Shown here: one piece after another, positions 23,977 through 30,850 of the stretch
Position numbering within the stretch: the first letter of the stretch is position 1
Layout: the number at the start of each line of letters is the position of its first letter
From: an uncultured Oscillospiraceae bacterium
Lineage (GTDB): Bacteria; Bacillota; Clostridia; Oscillospirales; Oscillospiraceae
NCBI GenBank assembly: GCA_910577805.1
Contig: CAJTOE010000010.1
Location: 1-30,974 of the forward strand
Direction of reading: 5' to 3'
Length of the DNA: 30,974 bases
Notes under the pieces: model-generated
Told to the model about the DNA's origin: nothing
Seen by the model: the letters and a program-made list of their open reading frames with translations, nothing else
Database searches by the model: none
Program-made: the position numbers and the translations under genes

Positions 23977-25674
23977 TTATTTAAAGCTGTCCTTCAGGCT
24001 GACGGCCCGGTTGAACACCAGCGCCCCCGGCTTGGAATCCTTGCTGTCGGCACAGAAGTAGCCCAGCCGCAGGAACTGGAACCGGTCCGCGGGCTTGGTG
24101 TCGGCCAAAAACGCCTCCAGCTTACAGCCGGTCAGCACCTGGAGGGAGCCGGGGTTCAGGCACTCCAGAAAATCTTTTTCGCCGCCGTCCGGGTCCGGGT
24201 CGGCAAACAGATTGTCGTACAGCCGGACTTCCGCATCCACGGCGGTGGCCTCGTCTACCCAGTGGATGGTTGCGCCCTTGACCTTCCGGCCGTCGGCGGG
24301 GTTGCCTCCCTTGGACTCCGGGTCATAGGTGGCCAGAATCTCGGTGACGTTTCCGTCCGCGTCCTTCACACAGCCGGTGCAGGTGATGAGATACGCCCCC
24401 TTCAAGCGGCACTCCGGGCCGTTGGGGTACAGGCGCTTGTACTTGGGGATGGGGGTTTCCAGAAAATCGTCCGCCTCCACGAACAGGTGCCGGGAGAAGG
24501 AGACCTCACGGGTGCCGGCGGCGGGGTCGTTGGGGTTGTTTTCCACCGAAAACGTCTCGCTCTTGCCCTCCGGGTAGTTGGTGACGGTGAGCTTGACCGG
24601 GTGCAGGACCGCCATGGCCCGCTGGGCGTGGTCGTTCAGGTCCTCCCGGAGGCAGTGCTCCAAAAAGCCGAATTCCACGGTAGAGGTGGCCTTTGCCACG
24701 CCGATACGGTCGCAGAAATTCCGGATGGAGGCGGGGGTGTAGCCCCGGCGGCGCAGGCCGCAGAGGGTGGGCATACGGGGGTCGTCCCAGCCGGAGACGT
24801 ATTTTTCCTCCACCAGACGGCGCAGCTTCCGCTTGGACATCACCGTGTAGTTGATGCCCAGCCGGGCGAACTCGATCTGCCGGGGCTTGCTGGGCACGTC
24901 CGTGTTGTGGATAACCCAGTCATACAGGGGCCGGTGGTCCTCATACTCCAGAGAACACAGGGAGTGGGTGATGCCCTCCAGCGCGTCCTGGATGGGGTGG
25001 GCGAAGTCGTACATGGGGAAAATGCACCACTTGGTCCCCTGGCGGTGATGCTCGATATAGCGGATGCGGTAGAGCACCGGATCGCGCATGTTGAAATTGC
25101 CGCTGTTCAGGTCGATCTTGGCCCGCAGCGTATATTTTCCCTCCGGGAACTCTCCGGCCCGCATCCGGGCGAACAGGTCCAGGCTCTCTTCCACAGGCCG
25201 GTCCCGCCAGGGGGAGCGGGCGGGAGTGTTCACGTCGCCCCGGTACTCCCGGAACTGCTCCGGGGTCAGCTCGCACACGTAGGCCAGGCCCTTTTTGATC
25301 AGGCCCAGGGCCAGCTCGTAGGTCTTTTCAAAGTAGTCGGAGCCGTAATAGAACCGGTCGCCCCAGTCGAAGCCCAGCCAGTGGATGTCCTCCTGGATGG
25401 CGTCCACAAACTCGGTGTCCTCCTTGGCGGGGTTGGTGTCGTCCATGCGGAGGTTGCAGATCCCGCCGAATTTCTCCGCGGAGCCGAAGTCGATAATCAG
25501 CGCCTTGCAGTGGCCGATATGCAGGTAGCCGTTGGGTTCGGGGGGGAACCGGGTGTGGACCTGCATCCCGGCAAAGCGCCCGCCGGGCGCGGTGTCCTCC
25601 TGGATAAACTCATGAATAAAATTCTGCGCAGGCGCGTCCTGGGCAGTCAGGCCGTTTTTCCGTTCGTCAGCCAT
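23977..25674 (-). CDS. glnS: Glutaminyl-tRNA synthetase
   Basis: 565 residues, close to the Escherichia coli length. It charges tRNA-Gln directly with glutamine. The class I HIGH motif is in PPEPNGYLHIGHCKAL (H52-H55), and the KMSKS-type motif is VMSKRKLRR (M279-K281). DDTNPAKE, GSDYFE and the two-part C-terminal anticodon beta-barrel (about 335-560) are typical of GlnRS rather than bacterial GluRS. TAAGGAGG precedes the ATG. Many Firmicutes make Gln-tRNA only through GatCAB, so a direct GlnRS is notable and such genes are generally regarded as horizontally spread. First gene of the unit glnS-AKR-FAD enzyme. Confidence 0.96.
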   Translation of the reverse strand: MADERKNGLTAQDAPAQNFIHEFIQEDTAPGGRFAGMQVHTRFPPEPNGYLHIGHCKALIIDFGSAEKFGGICNLRMDDTNPAKEDTEFVDAIQEDIHWLGFDWGDRFYYGSDYFEKTYELALGLIKKGLAYVCELTPEQFREYRGDVNTPARSPWRDRPVEESLDLFARMRAGEFPEGKYTLRAKIDLNSGNFNMRDPVLYRIRYIEHHRQGTKWCIFPMYDFAHPIQDALEGITHSLCSLEYEDHRPLYDWVIHNTDVPSKPRQIEFARLGINYTVMSKRKLRRLVEEKYVSGWDDPRMPTLCGLRRRGYTPASIRNFCDRIGVAKATSTVEFGFLEHCLREDLNDHAQRAMAVLHPVKLTVTNYPEGKSETFSVENNPNDPAAGTREVSFSRHLFVEADDFLETPIPKYKRLYPNGPECRLKGAYLITCTGCVKDADGNVTEILATYDPESKGGNPADGRKVKGATIHWVDEATAVDAEVRLYDNLFADPDPDGGEKDFLECLNPGSLQVLTGCKLEAFLADTKPADRFQFLRLGYFCADSKDSKPGALVFNRAVSLKDSFK

Positions 25675-25714
25675 AGGGGTGAGCCTCCTTAATATTGTCG
25701 GTTGGATAATTTTT

Positions 25715-25759
25715 TGTGGATAACTGCTTTATTGTACCCTCTCGAACAGGAAATTGCAA
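25715..25759 (-). promoter_or_regulatory. Promoter of glnS with a DnaA-box-like site
   Basis: On the minus strand, TTGCAA (25754-25759) and TACAAT (25731-25736) are spaced by 17 bases. A perfect TTATCCACA, matching the DnaA-box consensus, lies at 25715-25723, at or just after the expected transcription start. Confidence 0.7.
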
Positions 25760-25858
25760 GATTTGTATGTTTGTTTTCTGGTATATTTTGTGATGGGGGA
25801 GGGGGGCAGAGGACTGCTCCTTCCTATTTACGAATTGAACAAATTTTTACAACCCGTC

Positions 25859-25901
25859 TTGACAAATCCGTCTCGCGTGGTATCATAATAATGATTATTA
25901 T
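25859..25901 (+). promoter_or_regulatory. Promoter of the chemoreceptor gene with a Fur-family-like operator
   Basis: TTGACA at 25859-25864 with TATCAT at 25881-25886 (16-base spacing) forms a sigma-A promoter. Overlapping the -10 and running past it is a perfect 8-1-8 palindrome, ATAATAATGATTATTAT (25885-25901). Its 7-1-7 core differs from the classical Fur box TGATAATNATTATCA at one position per half. A bound repressor here would block transcription start. Confidence 0.55.
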
Positions 25902-25953
25902 TAAGCACCAAAAATCAACAGCCAATTTTTATGATGAAGATGGGGGAAGCAAC

Positions 25954-27738
25954 ATGGGTAAGGAACAAAAAAAGGAGAGTCGGACCATACGCCAGCAAAT
26001 TTTCTCTGGCTACAGCCGGATCATTCTTCTGATGTTCTGTCTGGTGGCGCTGGTGCTGGCGTCTCTGGTGCAGATCCGCAACGACTACCGGGCGGTTTCC
26101 AACAACCGGGACAATCAGGCCAGCACGCAGTCCGCACTGGCCAAGCACTACGCCTGGCTGGAGGAGTTTAACGAGAGCATCCAGAACGCCAGCACCTTCC
26201 AGGGCAGCCTGGACCACACCACCTGCCTGCTGGGCCAGTGGAGCGCCAGCGTGAACAAAAAGGATTTGGCCGACCCGGTCATTGCCAAGGCCCTGCAGGA
26301 CATCCAAACACCTCACCAGCAGCTGCACGCCGCCGCCGGAGACATTCTGGACCTCTCCAAGCATGACCGGGACGCGGCATACGGCGAGTACCTGGAAAAG
26401 ATCAAGCCCCTGGCCACCCAGGTCATTCAGGGCCTGGATACCATCTCCAGCCAGTACCAAAGCATCGCGGAGGACGCCTCCGGCCAGCTGGAACAGCTCA
26501 TCCTTATCCTGCTGGTGGTGTGCATCCTGGGCGCACTGGTGGTCCTGGGCGTGGCGGTCTTTTACGGCAACCGCTCCGCCCGGCAGATTTCCAAGCCCGT
26601 CACCGCTGTGGCCGAGTGGTCGGAGCGGCTTTCCTTGGGCGCGGACCAGGTCAAGTTCGACGCACATATGCTGGCTGAGAACAAGGACAATGAGATCGGC
26701 TCTATGATCCGGTCCTTCCAGAAGATGGTGGAGAGCATTCAGGAGAACGTCCGGGTGGTCCAGCGGCTGGCCCAGGGCGATATGACCGTATTCGTCAACG
26801 TCCGCTCCAAGGAGGACACGCTGGGCGACAACCTCTATCATCTGGTTCAGTCCAACGACTTCATGCTGGCGAAAATCATCAAGATCGGACTGTCCGTGGC
26901 CTCCGGCTCCCGGCAGATCGCCGACGCCAGCCAGATTCTGGCCGACACCGCCATGCAGCAGACCGCCGCCGTTCAGGAGCTGACCGACGCCATGGAGGAG
27001 ACCCGCGGTCTGGTCCGGCAGAACTGCCAGGAGACCGAACACGCCACCGAGATTTCCCAGTCCATCCGCCAGGACGTGCAGCACAGCAACGAGAAAATGG
27101 CCCAGCTGGTCCAGTCGGTGGACGACATCAACGAGTCCTCCCACAAGATCGCCAACGTCATCAAGCTCATTGACAATATCGCCTTCCAGACCAATATCCT
27201 GGCCCTGAACGCCGCGGTCGAGGCGGCCCGTGCGGGCGAGGCCGGTAAGGGCTTTGCCGTGGTGGCGGACGAGGTGCGTATGCTGGCGCTGAAGAGCGCG
27301 GAAGCCGCCAACGACAGTAAGAGCCTGATCGAGGCCACCATCCAGGCCACTGAGGACGGAAGCAAGATCAGCGCCGAGGCGTTTGAGACCTTCCAGCACA
27401 TCGTCAACGACCTGGACCAGATCACCGGCATCGTTGCCAACATGGCCGACTCCTCCGCCCGGCAGGAGAACGCCATCAGCAATATCCACACCCAGATCGA
27501 GCGCATTCAGAATTCCATTACATCCAACGCGGCAGTCAGCGAAGAGGCTGTGGCGACCAGCAACGAGATGCGCGACGACGCGAAGCTGCTGGAGGACGAG
27601 ATGAACCGGTTCAACCTGCGCCAGCGCCAGATGGGGCAGGCCTATATCCCGCCGGAGAAGCGGGGAGACCAGGAGTTCATCCGGGAAGCCAACGCGAATT
27701 ACCAAAAAGCATTCCTCGGCCAGGAGGAGGCTGTGTAA
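25954..27738 (+). CDS. Methyl-accepting chemotaxis protein
   Basis: 594 residues. A short cytoplasmic N-terminus is followed by transmembrane helix 1 (about 18-41). Next comes an extracellular helical sensor of about 135 residues with no recognised ligand motif, resembling a four-helix-bundle type. Transmembrane helix 2 is at about 180-206, then a HAMP-like segment and a long cytoplasmic coiled coil. The signalling hairpin tip NIAFQTNILALNAAVEAARAGEAGKGFAV starts near residue 408; it contacts CheA and CheW. No CheR-tethering pentapeptide is seen at the C-terminus. The ATG at 25954 has GATGGGGGAAG upstream. No other chemotaxis genes are nearby, so it is an isolated receptor, possibly under metal or redox control through the palindrome upstream. 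Confidence 0.94.
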   Translation: MGKEQKKESRTIRQQIFSGYSRIILLMFCLVALVLASLVQIRNDYRAVSNNRDNQASTQSALAKHYAWLEEFNESIQNASTFQGSLDHTTCLLGQWSASVNKKDLADPVIAKALQDIQTPHQQLHAAAGDILDLSKHDRDAAYGEYLEKIKPLATQVIQGLDTISSQYQSIAEDASGQLEQLILILLVVCILGALVVLGVAVFYGNRSARQISKPVTAVAEWSERLSLGADQVKFDAHMLAENKDNEIGSMIRSFQKMVESIQENVRVVQRLAQGDMTVFVNVRSKEDTLGDNLYHLVQSNDFMLAKIIKIGLSVASGSRQIADASQILADTAMQQTAAVQELTDAMEETRGLVRQNCQETEHATEISQSIRQDVQHSNEKMAQLVQSVDDINESSHKIANVIKLIDNIAFQTNILALNAAVEAARAGEAGKGFAVVADEVRMLALKSAEAANDSKSLIEATIQATEDGSKISAEAFETFQHIVNDLDQITGIVANMADSSARQENAISNIHTQIERIQNSITSNAAVSEEAVATSNEMRDDAKLLEDEMNRFNLRQRQMGQAYIPPEKRGDQEFIREANANYQKAFLGQEEAV

Positions 27739-27743
27739 CAAAC

Positions 27744-27778
27744 AAAAAGCCGTCCAGTCTAAGGCTGGGCGGCTTTTT
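27744..27778. terminator. Bidirectional terminator between chemoreceptor and trmO
   Basis: AAAAAGCCGTCCAG (27744-27757) pairs with CTGGGCGGCTTTTT (27765-27778), with one G-T pair. T-runs lie on the outer side for both strands. The last codons of trmO fall inside the stem. Confidence 0.85.
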
Positions 27779-28442
27779 CAATGATTTGACAGACCGTGAG
27801 CCGGCCGCCGGCTACCCGGAAGCGGATTTCCAGGCCCGCAAACTCCATGCCGTACACCCGCTCCGGGTCGTCCTGGTAGGAGGGCCGGGGGTCCTGGGCC
27901 AAAACGCCCTCCAGGGCCAGCAGGCGCTCCGGGGACAGATGCTCCCGCCAGGGGGCGGGGATGTCTACTGTCAGCTTGGCTCCCGCCGGAGCGGCGGCGA
28001 AGCCCCCAACGGCCTCCGGATGGCAGTCGGCGTAGGGGAGGTAGGGCTTTATGTCCAGAATGGGGGTGCCGTCCATCAAGTCCGCGCCTCGGACTGTGAC
28101 GACCGGTCCCAGTGCCGGGTCCTGGGTGACGGCTTCCAGTTCTACGCAGGACAGTCCGATGGGGTTGGGGCGGAAGGGAGAGCGGGTGGCGAACACCCCC
28201 AGCCGCCGGTTGCCGCCCAGCCGGGGCGGACGGACCGTCGGGGACCAGCCCTCCCGCCGGGCGGCGGAGAACTCCCAGATCAGCCACAGATGGGAAAAGC
28301 CCTCCAGGCCGCGTAACGCGTCCGGGTTACGGTATTCGGGGGTGAAGATAATGCGGGCCTCCAGCTGGGGCACCAGGCCGCTCTGGCGGGGGATGCCGAA
28401 TTTTGTGGGAAATTCGGTGTGGATGTGGGCGATGGGCTGCAT
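27759..28442 (-). CDS. trmO: tRNA (N6-threonylcarbamoyladenosine37-N6)-methyltransferase TrmO
   Basis: 227 residues. TrmO (formerly TsaA/YaeB) methylates t6A at position 37 of certain tRNA-Thr to m6t6A using S-adenosylmethionine. The family core is plain: IPRQSGLVP near the N-terminus, GLEGFSHLWLIWEF, and the signature GNRRLGVFATRSPFRPNPIGLS at about 76-97, followed by LDIKPYLPYAD. The C-terminal domain includes DPRPSYQDD. AGGAGG precedes the ATG. It has its own consensus promoter 37 bases upstream and ends inside a shared terminator, so it is monocistronic. Confidence 0.95.
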   Translation of the reverse strand: MQPIAHIHTEFPTKFGIPRQSGLVPQLEARIIFTPEYRNPDALRGLEGFSHLWLIWEFSAARREGWSPTVRPPRLGGNRRLGVFATRSPFRPNPIGLSCVELEAVTQDPALGPVVTVRGADLMDGTPILDIKPYLPYADCHPEAVGGFAAAPAGAKLTVDIPAPWREHLSPERLLALEGVLAQDPRPSYQDDPERVYGMEFAGLEIRFRVAGGRLTVCQIIEKAAQP

Positions 28443-28478
28443 AGCTTCCGGCCTCCTGATTGCGCGGTTTTTTCAATC

Positions 28479-28507
28479 ATTATAGGGGGAGCGTTTTGTG
28501 TTGTCAA
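28479..28507 (-). promoter_or_regulatory. Consensus promoter of trmO
   Basis: On the minus strand this reads TTGACA (28502-28507), 17 bases, TATAAT (28479-28484): a perfect sigma-A consensus about 36 bases upstream of the trmO start. Confidence 0.85.
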
Positions 28508-28565
28508 GCGGCTGTCTTGCAGGCTTCCTTCACTTTTAAGAATAAAAATTTTTCACAACTCACTA

Positions 28566-28594
28566 TTGCATTTGGAGATAAAATGTGCTATTGT
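28566..28594 (+). promoter_or_regulatory. Promoter of the antisense-like small RNA
   Basis: TTGCAT (28566-28571) and TATTGT (28589-28594) are spaced by 17 bases, so a transcript would begin near 28601, just ahead of the first direct repeat. The match to consensus is moderate. Confidence 0.5.
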
Positions 28595-28601
28595 AAGGGC
28601 G

Positions 28602-28634
28602 GAATAAAGTAAAATCATACTCCAATTTTTCCAC
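28602..28634. repeat. Direct repeat A (in antisense RNA)
   Basis: GAATAAAGT (28602-28610), eight bases containing ATCAT, then ACTCCAATTTTTCCAC (28619-28634). Both blocks recur exactly at 28755-28788 in the same orientation, about 153 bases away. Confidence 0.9.
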
Positions 28635-28641
28635 AAAGGGC

Positions 28642-28679
28642 GACCCCCAGAGAATGGCAGTTCTCTGGGGGTCTTTTTT
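28642..28679 (+). terminator. Terminator hairpin shared by the convergent small RNAs
   Basis: A perfect 13-bp stem, GACCCCCAGAGAA (28642-28654) with TTCTCTGGGGGTC (28661-28673), has loop TGGCAG and is followed by TTTTTT on the plus strand. On the minus strand the following bases GCCCTTTGTGG are less T-rich, so termination of the toxin mRNA here would be weaker. Confidence 0.85.
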
Positions 28680-28683
28680 GTGC

Positions 28684-28788
28684 TTACTGTCCCTTGTGGT
28701 GACGGTCAAGCCACTTGCTTACATAGTGGGCAGCTATGCTCGCTCCGACCGCCAGAATAAAGTCTATCATAAACTCCAATTTTTCCAC
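28684..28788 (-). CDS. Putative type I toxin, Fst/Ldr-like hydrophobic peptide
   Basis: 34 residues from GTG at 28788 (AGGA five bases upstream), or 28 residues from an internal ATG at 28770 with only a close GGAG. The chain is a hydrophobic segment (IDFILAVGASIAAHYV) followed by SKWLDRHHKGQ: one membrane span, then Trp and a charged tail, the profile of Fst/Ldr-type toxins that damage membranes or the nucleoid. It has its own promoter at 28828-28856 and faces a convergent small RNA. A copy of the first 11 codons' DNA is repeated in that RNA. It is too short for most gene callers. Family membership is by pattern, not by alignment. Confidence 0.7.
   Translation of the reverse strand: MEKLEFMIDFILAVGASIAAHYVSKWLDRHHKGQ
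28755..28788. repeat. Direct repeat B (over the toxin start codon)
   Basis: GAATAAAGT (28755-28763), CTATCATAA, then ACTCCAATTTTTCCAC (28773-28788). The minus strand of this copy holds the GTG start, the GGAG, the internal ATG and the first 11 codons of the peptide gene. Confidence 0.9.
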
Positions 28789-28827
28789 CCCCTTCCTGTT
28801 GCCAGTATAGGGAGGGGCAGCGTGCAT

Positions 28828-28856
28828 ATTATACTATTTTTCGACAGAGACTACAA
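28828..28856 (-). promoter_or_regulatory. Promoter of the toxin-like gene
   Basis: On the minus strand, TTGTAG (28851-28856) and a perfect TATAAT (28828-28833) are spaced by 17 bases. The transcript should start near 28821, giving a 5' leader of about 33 bases. Confidence 0.75.
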
Positions 28857-28911
28857 GTGCGCTCTCAGGCCTTTTTAATTCGTAAAGTAATGCAGCCCTT
28901 GGGTTTCCTCC

Positions 28912-29072
28912 CCCTCATCCGTCACGGCTTCGCCGTGCCACCTTCCCCCGCCAGGGGGGAAGGCTTATCGGTGCGTCTAACGAGACTACTGTGCAGTCAT
29001 GCAAGTGCCATTGTTCGCACCTTCCCCCTCACGGGGGAAGGTGGCACCGCCGCAGGCGGTGACGGATGAGGG
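28912..29072. repeat. MITE-like palindromic repeat, copy 2
   Basis: The terminal inverted repeats CCCTCATCCGTC (28912-28923) and GACGGATGAGGG (29061-29072) are the same as in copy 1. The core is nearly identical (for example GGGGGGAAGGCTTATCGGTG), but the two small hairpins next to the ends have different sequences that still pair: 6 bp at 28924-28938 and 7 bp at 29044-29060. An apparent open frame through it is not coding. Confidence 0.85.
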
Positions 29073-29092
29073 TGAAAGCCCCCCAACAACAA

Positions 29093-29128
29093 GCAAAACC
29101 CCGGAGCCGAACAGCTCCAGGGTTTTGC
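29093..29128 (-). terminator. Terminator-like hairpin beyond the integrase fragment
   Basis: The 15-bp stem GCAAAACCCCGGAGC with GCTCCAGGGTTTTGC has one C-A mismatch on the plus strand that becomes a G-U pair in minus-strand RNA, followed there by GCTTGTTGTTGGGG. It therefore most likely terminates minus-strand transcription. The 87 bases between it and the integrase stop show nothing recognisable. Confidence 0.65.
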
Positions 29129-29215
29129 AGATAGTCGTATAAAATCGCAGGCAAACTCAGCGCTTGGAGAACTGAGGCGCGCGGCGGGCGGCTTTGAGGC
29201 CGTATTGCTATCGTT

Positions 29216-30133
29216 TTAGCGCCGTTTTTCCTTGGTGGAACGGACAACAATGTACTGCCACACTCGCTTGAACTGTGAGTAAGACAGGGGCTGGCCCTCG
29301 CTGTCGGCAATCACATAGTCAGACGTAGAGGTCACTTTCGCTTCTCGCAGGCAGTCAGCCAGACACTTGGGGATGGGAATGTCTCTCCGGGCCGCTTTGG
29401 TTTTTAGAACCGTAGAGATCACCGGCCGGTTGTGTTCCGCCCGCCATGCCCGCCGTACCGAAATGTATGGGGTGGGAACATCCAGGAACACACAGTCCCA
29501 TTGGAGGGCAAGGGCTTCTTCCCGACGCAAGCCAGCGTATAGACCGATCATCACAGACACATAGGGCGGCAAGTCCCGGATCGCGTCTAAAAGTTGCTCG
29601 ACCTGTTCATCCGTCAACGCCTGGCGGTCCTCCTGTGGGACACCGCCGCCTTTTGCGTTTAGATGGAGCGTTGGATTCACCTCGATCACATGGCTTTCCT
29701 TCGCCGCCCGAAAGATGGATTTATAAAGAATCACAACGGCCTTGTAAACCGATGCCGATTTTTTGGAAACCGGGACAAGAGCGAGCTGGATGTCATCCAG
29801 AGTTACATCTGCCATCCGCATCTCTCCCAATTCTTTAATGATATGCCGCCTCACCTTGGAGGTGTAATCTGTCAAGGTGATCTGCCGCACATGGACCGAC
29901 TGCATCAGCAGCCATTTCTCACAGTATTCTGCTGCCGTTGGCGATTTCCGATGAAACCGGGCATGACCGATCTGCTCCAACGCCTCCGTTTCTTTGTCAT
30001 ACAGTTCTTCGGGAGTTCTCGCATAAAGGGCGACCCGCTTGCCATCGGCATCCTCGATTCGGGTTCTGTAATACTCTACGCCATTCAGTGTGACCGTACT
30101 ATAATCTGGAATTAGTCGTTTTCTTTTTGCCAA
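29216..30133 (-). pseudogene. Tyrosine recombinase (phage/ICE-type integrase), C-terminally truncated
   Basis: 305 residues remain; intact relatives are about 380-400. An arm-type DNA-binding N-terminus (about 10-60) and a core-binding domain (about 65-165) precede the catalytic domain. This has the first catalytic arginine R203 in YAGLRREEAL and a beta-hairpin lysine in KTKAARRDIPIP (K244 or K246). The chain stops after QYIVVRSTKEKRR, before the HxxR, the second His/Trp and the nucleophilic Tyr. No continuation is found in any minus-strand frame down to 28912. The only in-frame start is TTG at 30133 without a ribosome binding site. Probably inactive. Confidence 0.85.
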
Positions 30134-30173
30134 TATGGTAGTGAAGAAAACAGCGACATTTTGGCCATGTTAA

Positions 30174-30597
30174 TTAAACTTTTTGCACCTTTTTTCTCAG
30201 GCGCTTCAACCCGCGCTTTATGCTCTTACTATACCCAGCTGAGATCAACACCTTCCACCTTGGCAATTTCCTTAATGGTCATGCCCAGGTAGAACCGGGC
30301 ATAAATCCACTTGGCCTGCTTGTCTGGCAACTCCATCACCGCGGCATAAAGCTGATCGCGGAGTTGCTTGTCCTCCAGTATTTCTTCCGGGGTCAGCGGA
30401 TGCTGTACCACGGCTTTCTCAATGCCGTTGTCGCAGTCCAGGGAATAGTGCGCTTTATAGTTATACACCTGTCGCAGGTAACGTGCTTCAGCTCGTTTGT
30501 CGGCCAGGAACACTGCCTGTACTTCATCGGATATTTCCAGATAAGTATCCGTTTTATAAATGTCGGGATACAGCTCCCGAAGATTGATTTTCTGCAT
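30174..30597 (-). pseudogene. Sigma-70-like factor of mobile-element type, frameshifted near its end
   Basis: The open frame 30229-30597 gives 122 residues starting MQKINLRELYPDIY, with GGAGGTACATA before the ATG. It resembles the small sigma factors found on conjugative and phage-like elements: DEVQAVFLADKRAEARYLRQ, then YSLDCDNGIEKAV, then a region 4 helix-turn-helix with KEIAKVEGVDLSWV. It stops there with TAG. Removing one T at about 30231 restores the usual ending, VSKSIKRGLKRLRKK, stopping at 30174. A single-base insertion (or a sequencing error) therefore truncates the recognition helix. It is next to the integrase, and no excisionase gene lies in the 40-base gap. Confidence 0.75.
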
Positions 30598-30706
30598 TAT
30601 GTACCTCCATTTCGATTCGCGGGTCCAGTTGACGGGTGAACTGAAATGAGGTGGAGAACGGCACCGGCACAATTCGTGGCTATTCCACAAGAAATAACAA
30701 GCAAAA

Positions 30707-30737
30707 ACGCCAGTTTCCCAAAGTGGGAAACTGGCGT
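30707..30737 (-). terminator. Terminator-like hairpin
   Basis: A perfect 14-bp stem, ACGCCAGTTTCCCA (30707-30720) with TGGGAAACTGGCGT (30724-30737), has a 3-nt loop. On the minus strand it is followed by TTTTTGCTTG, so it would terminate the partial gene entering from the right edge. Confidence 0.75.
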
Positions 30738-30850
30738 CAAGCGCATTTCTTTTATAATTGCTGGTTAGTCGGCAGGATAATGCCGATGGTGGAGTATAGT
30801 GAGCCGAGGCGTGAGCAAGGCTTTTTTTGATGAACATAAGTTAATTAGTA

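Larger units (their letters stand above)
28601..28679 (+). ncRNA. Putative antitoxin RNA of an Fst/par-like type I locus
   Basis: A predicted transcript of about 80 bases contains no credible open frame. Its 5' half carries GAATAAAGT and ACTCCAATTTTTCCAC, which are repeated at 28755-28788 over the translation start of the minus-strand toxin-like peptide. Its 3' half is the terminator hairpin at 28642-28673. The RNA is therefore complementary to the toxin mRNA at its start codon region and, if that mRNA reads into the hairpin, there as well. This two-site convergent design is that of RNA II of the pAD1 par (Fst) system. Expression is inferred from the promoter and terminator only. Confidence 0.6.

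Noticed and set aside
25915..27741. A long open frame on the minus strand opposite the chemoreceptor gene
   Set aside because: Composition is a shadow of the GC-rich codons of the plus-strand gene; there is no family signature, and the plus strand has clear chemoreceptor domains.
28627..28635. DnaA-box-like TTTTCCACA inside direct repeat A
   Set aside because: It is a single imperfect match, explained by the repeat that targets the toxin start.
28857..29069. Open frame through the second palindromic repeat
   Set aside because: It is made entirely of repeat sequence and hairpins, and no conserved protein is evident.
30809..30834. Plus-strand terminator AGCC...GGCT with T7
   Set aside because: Only four base pairs with a long loop, and no plus-strand gene upstream.
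30598..30837. N-terminal extension of the sigma-like factor by 80 residues
   Set aside because: The extension crosses a strong hairpin and has no ribosome binding site; the ATG at 30597 has GGAGG and matches the usual start of this family.
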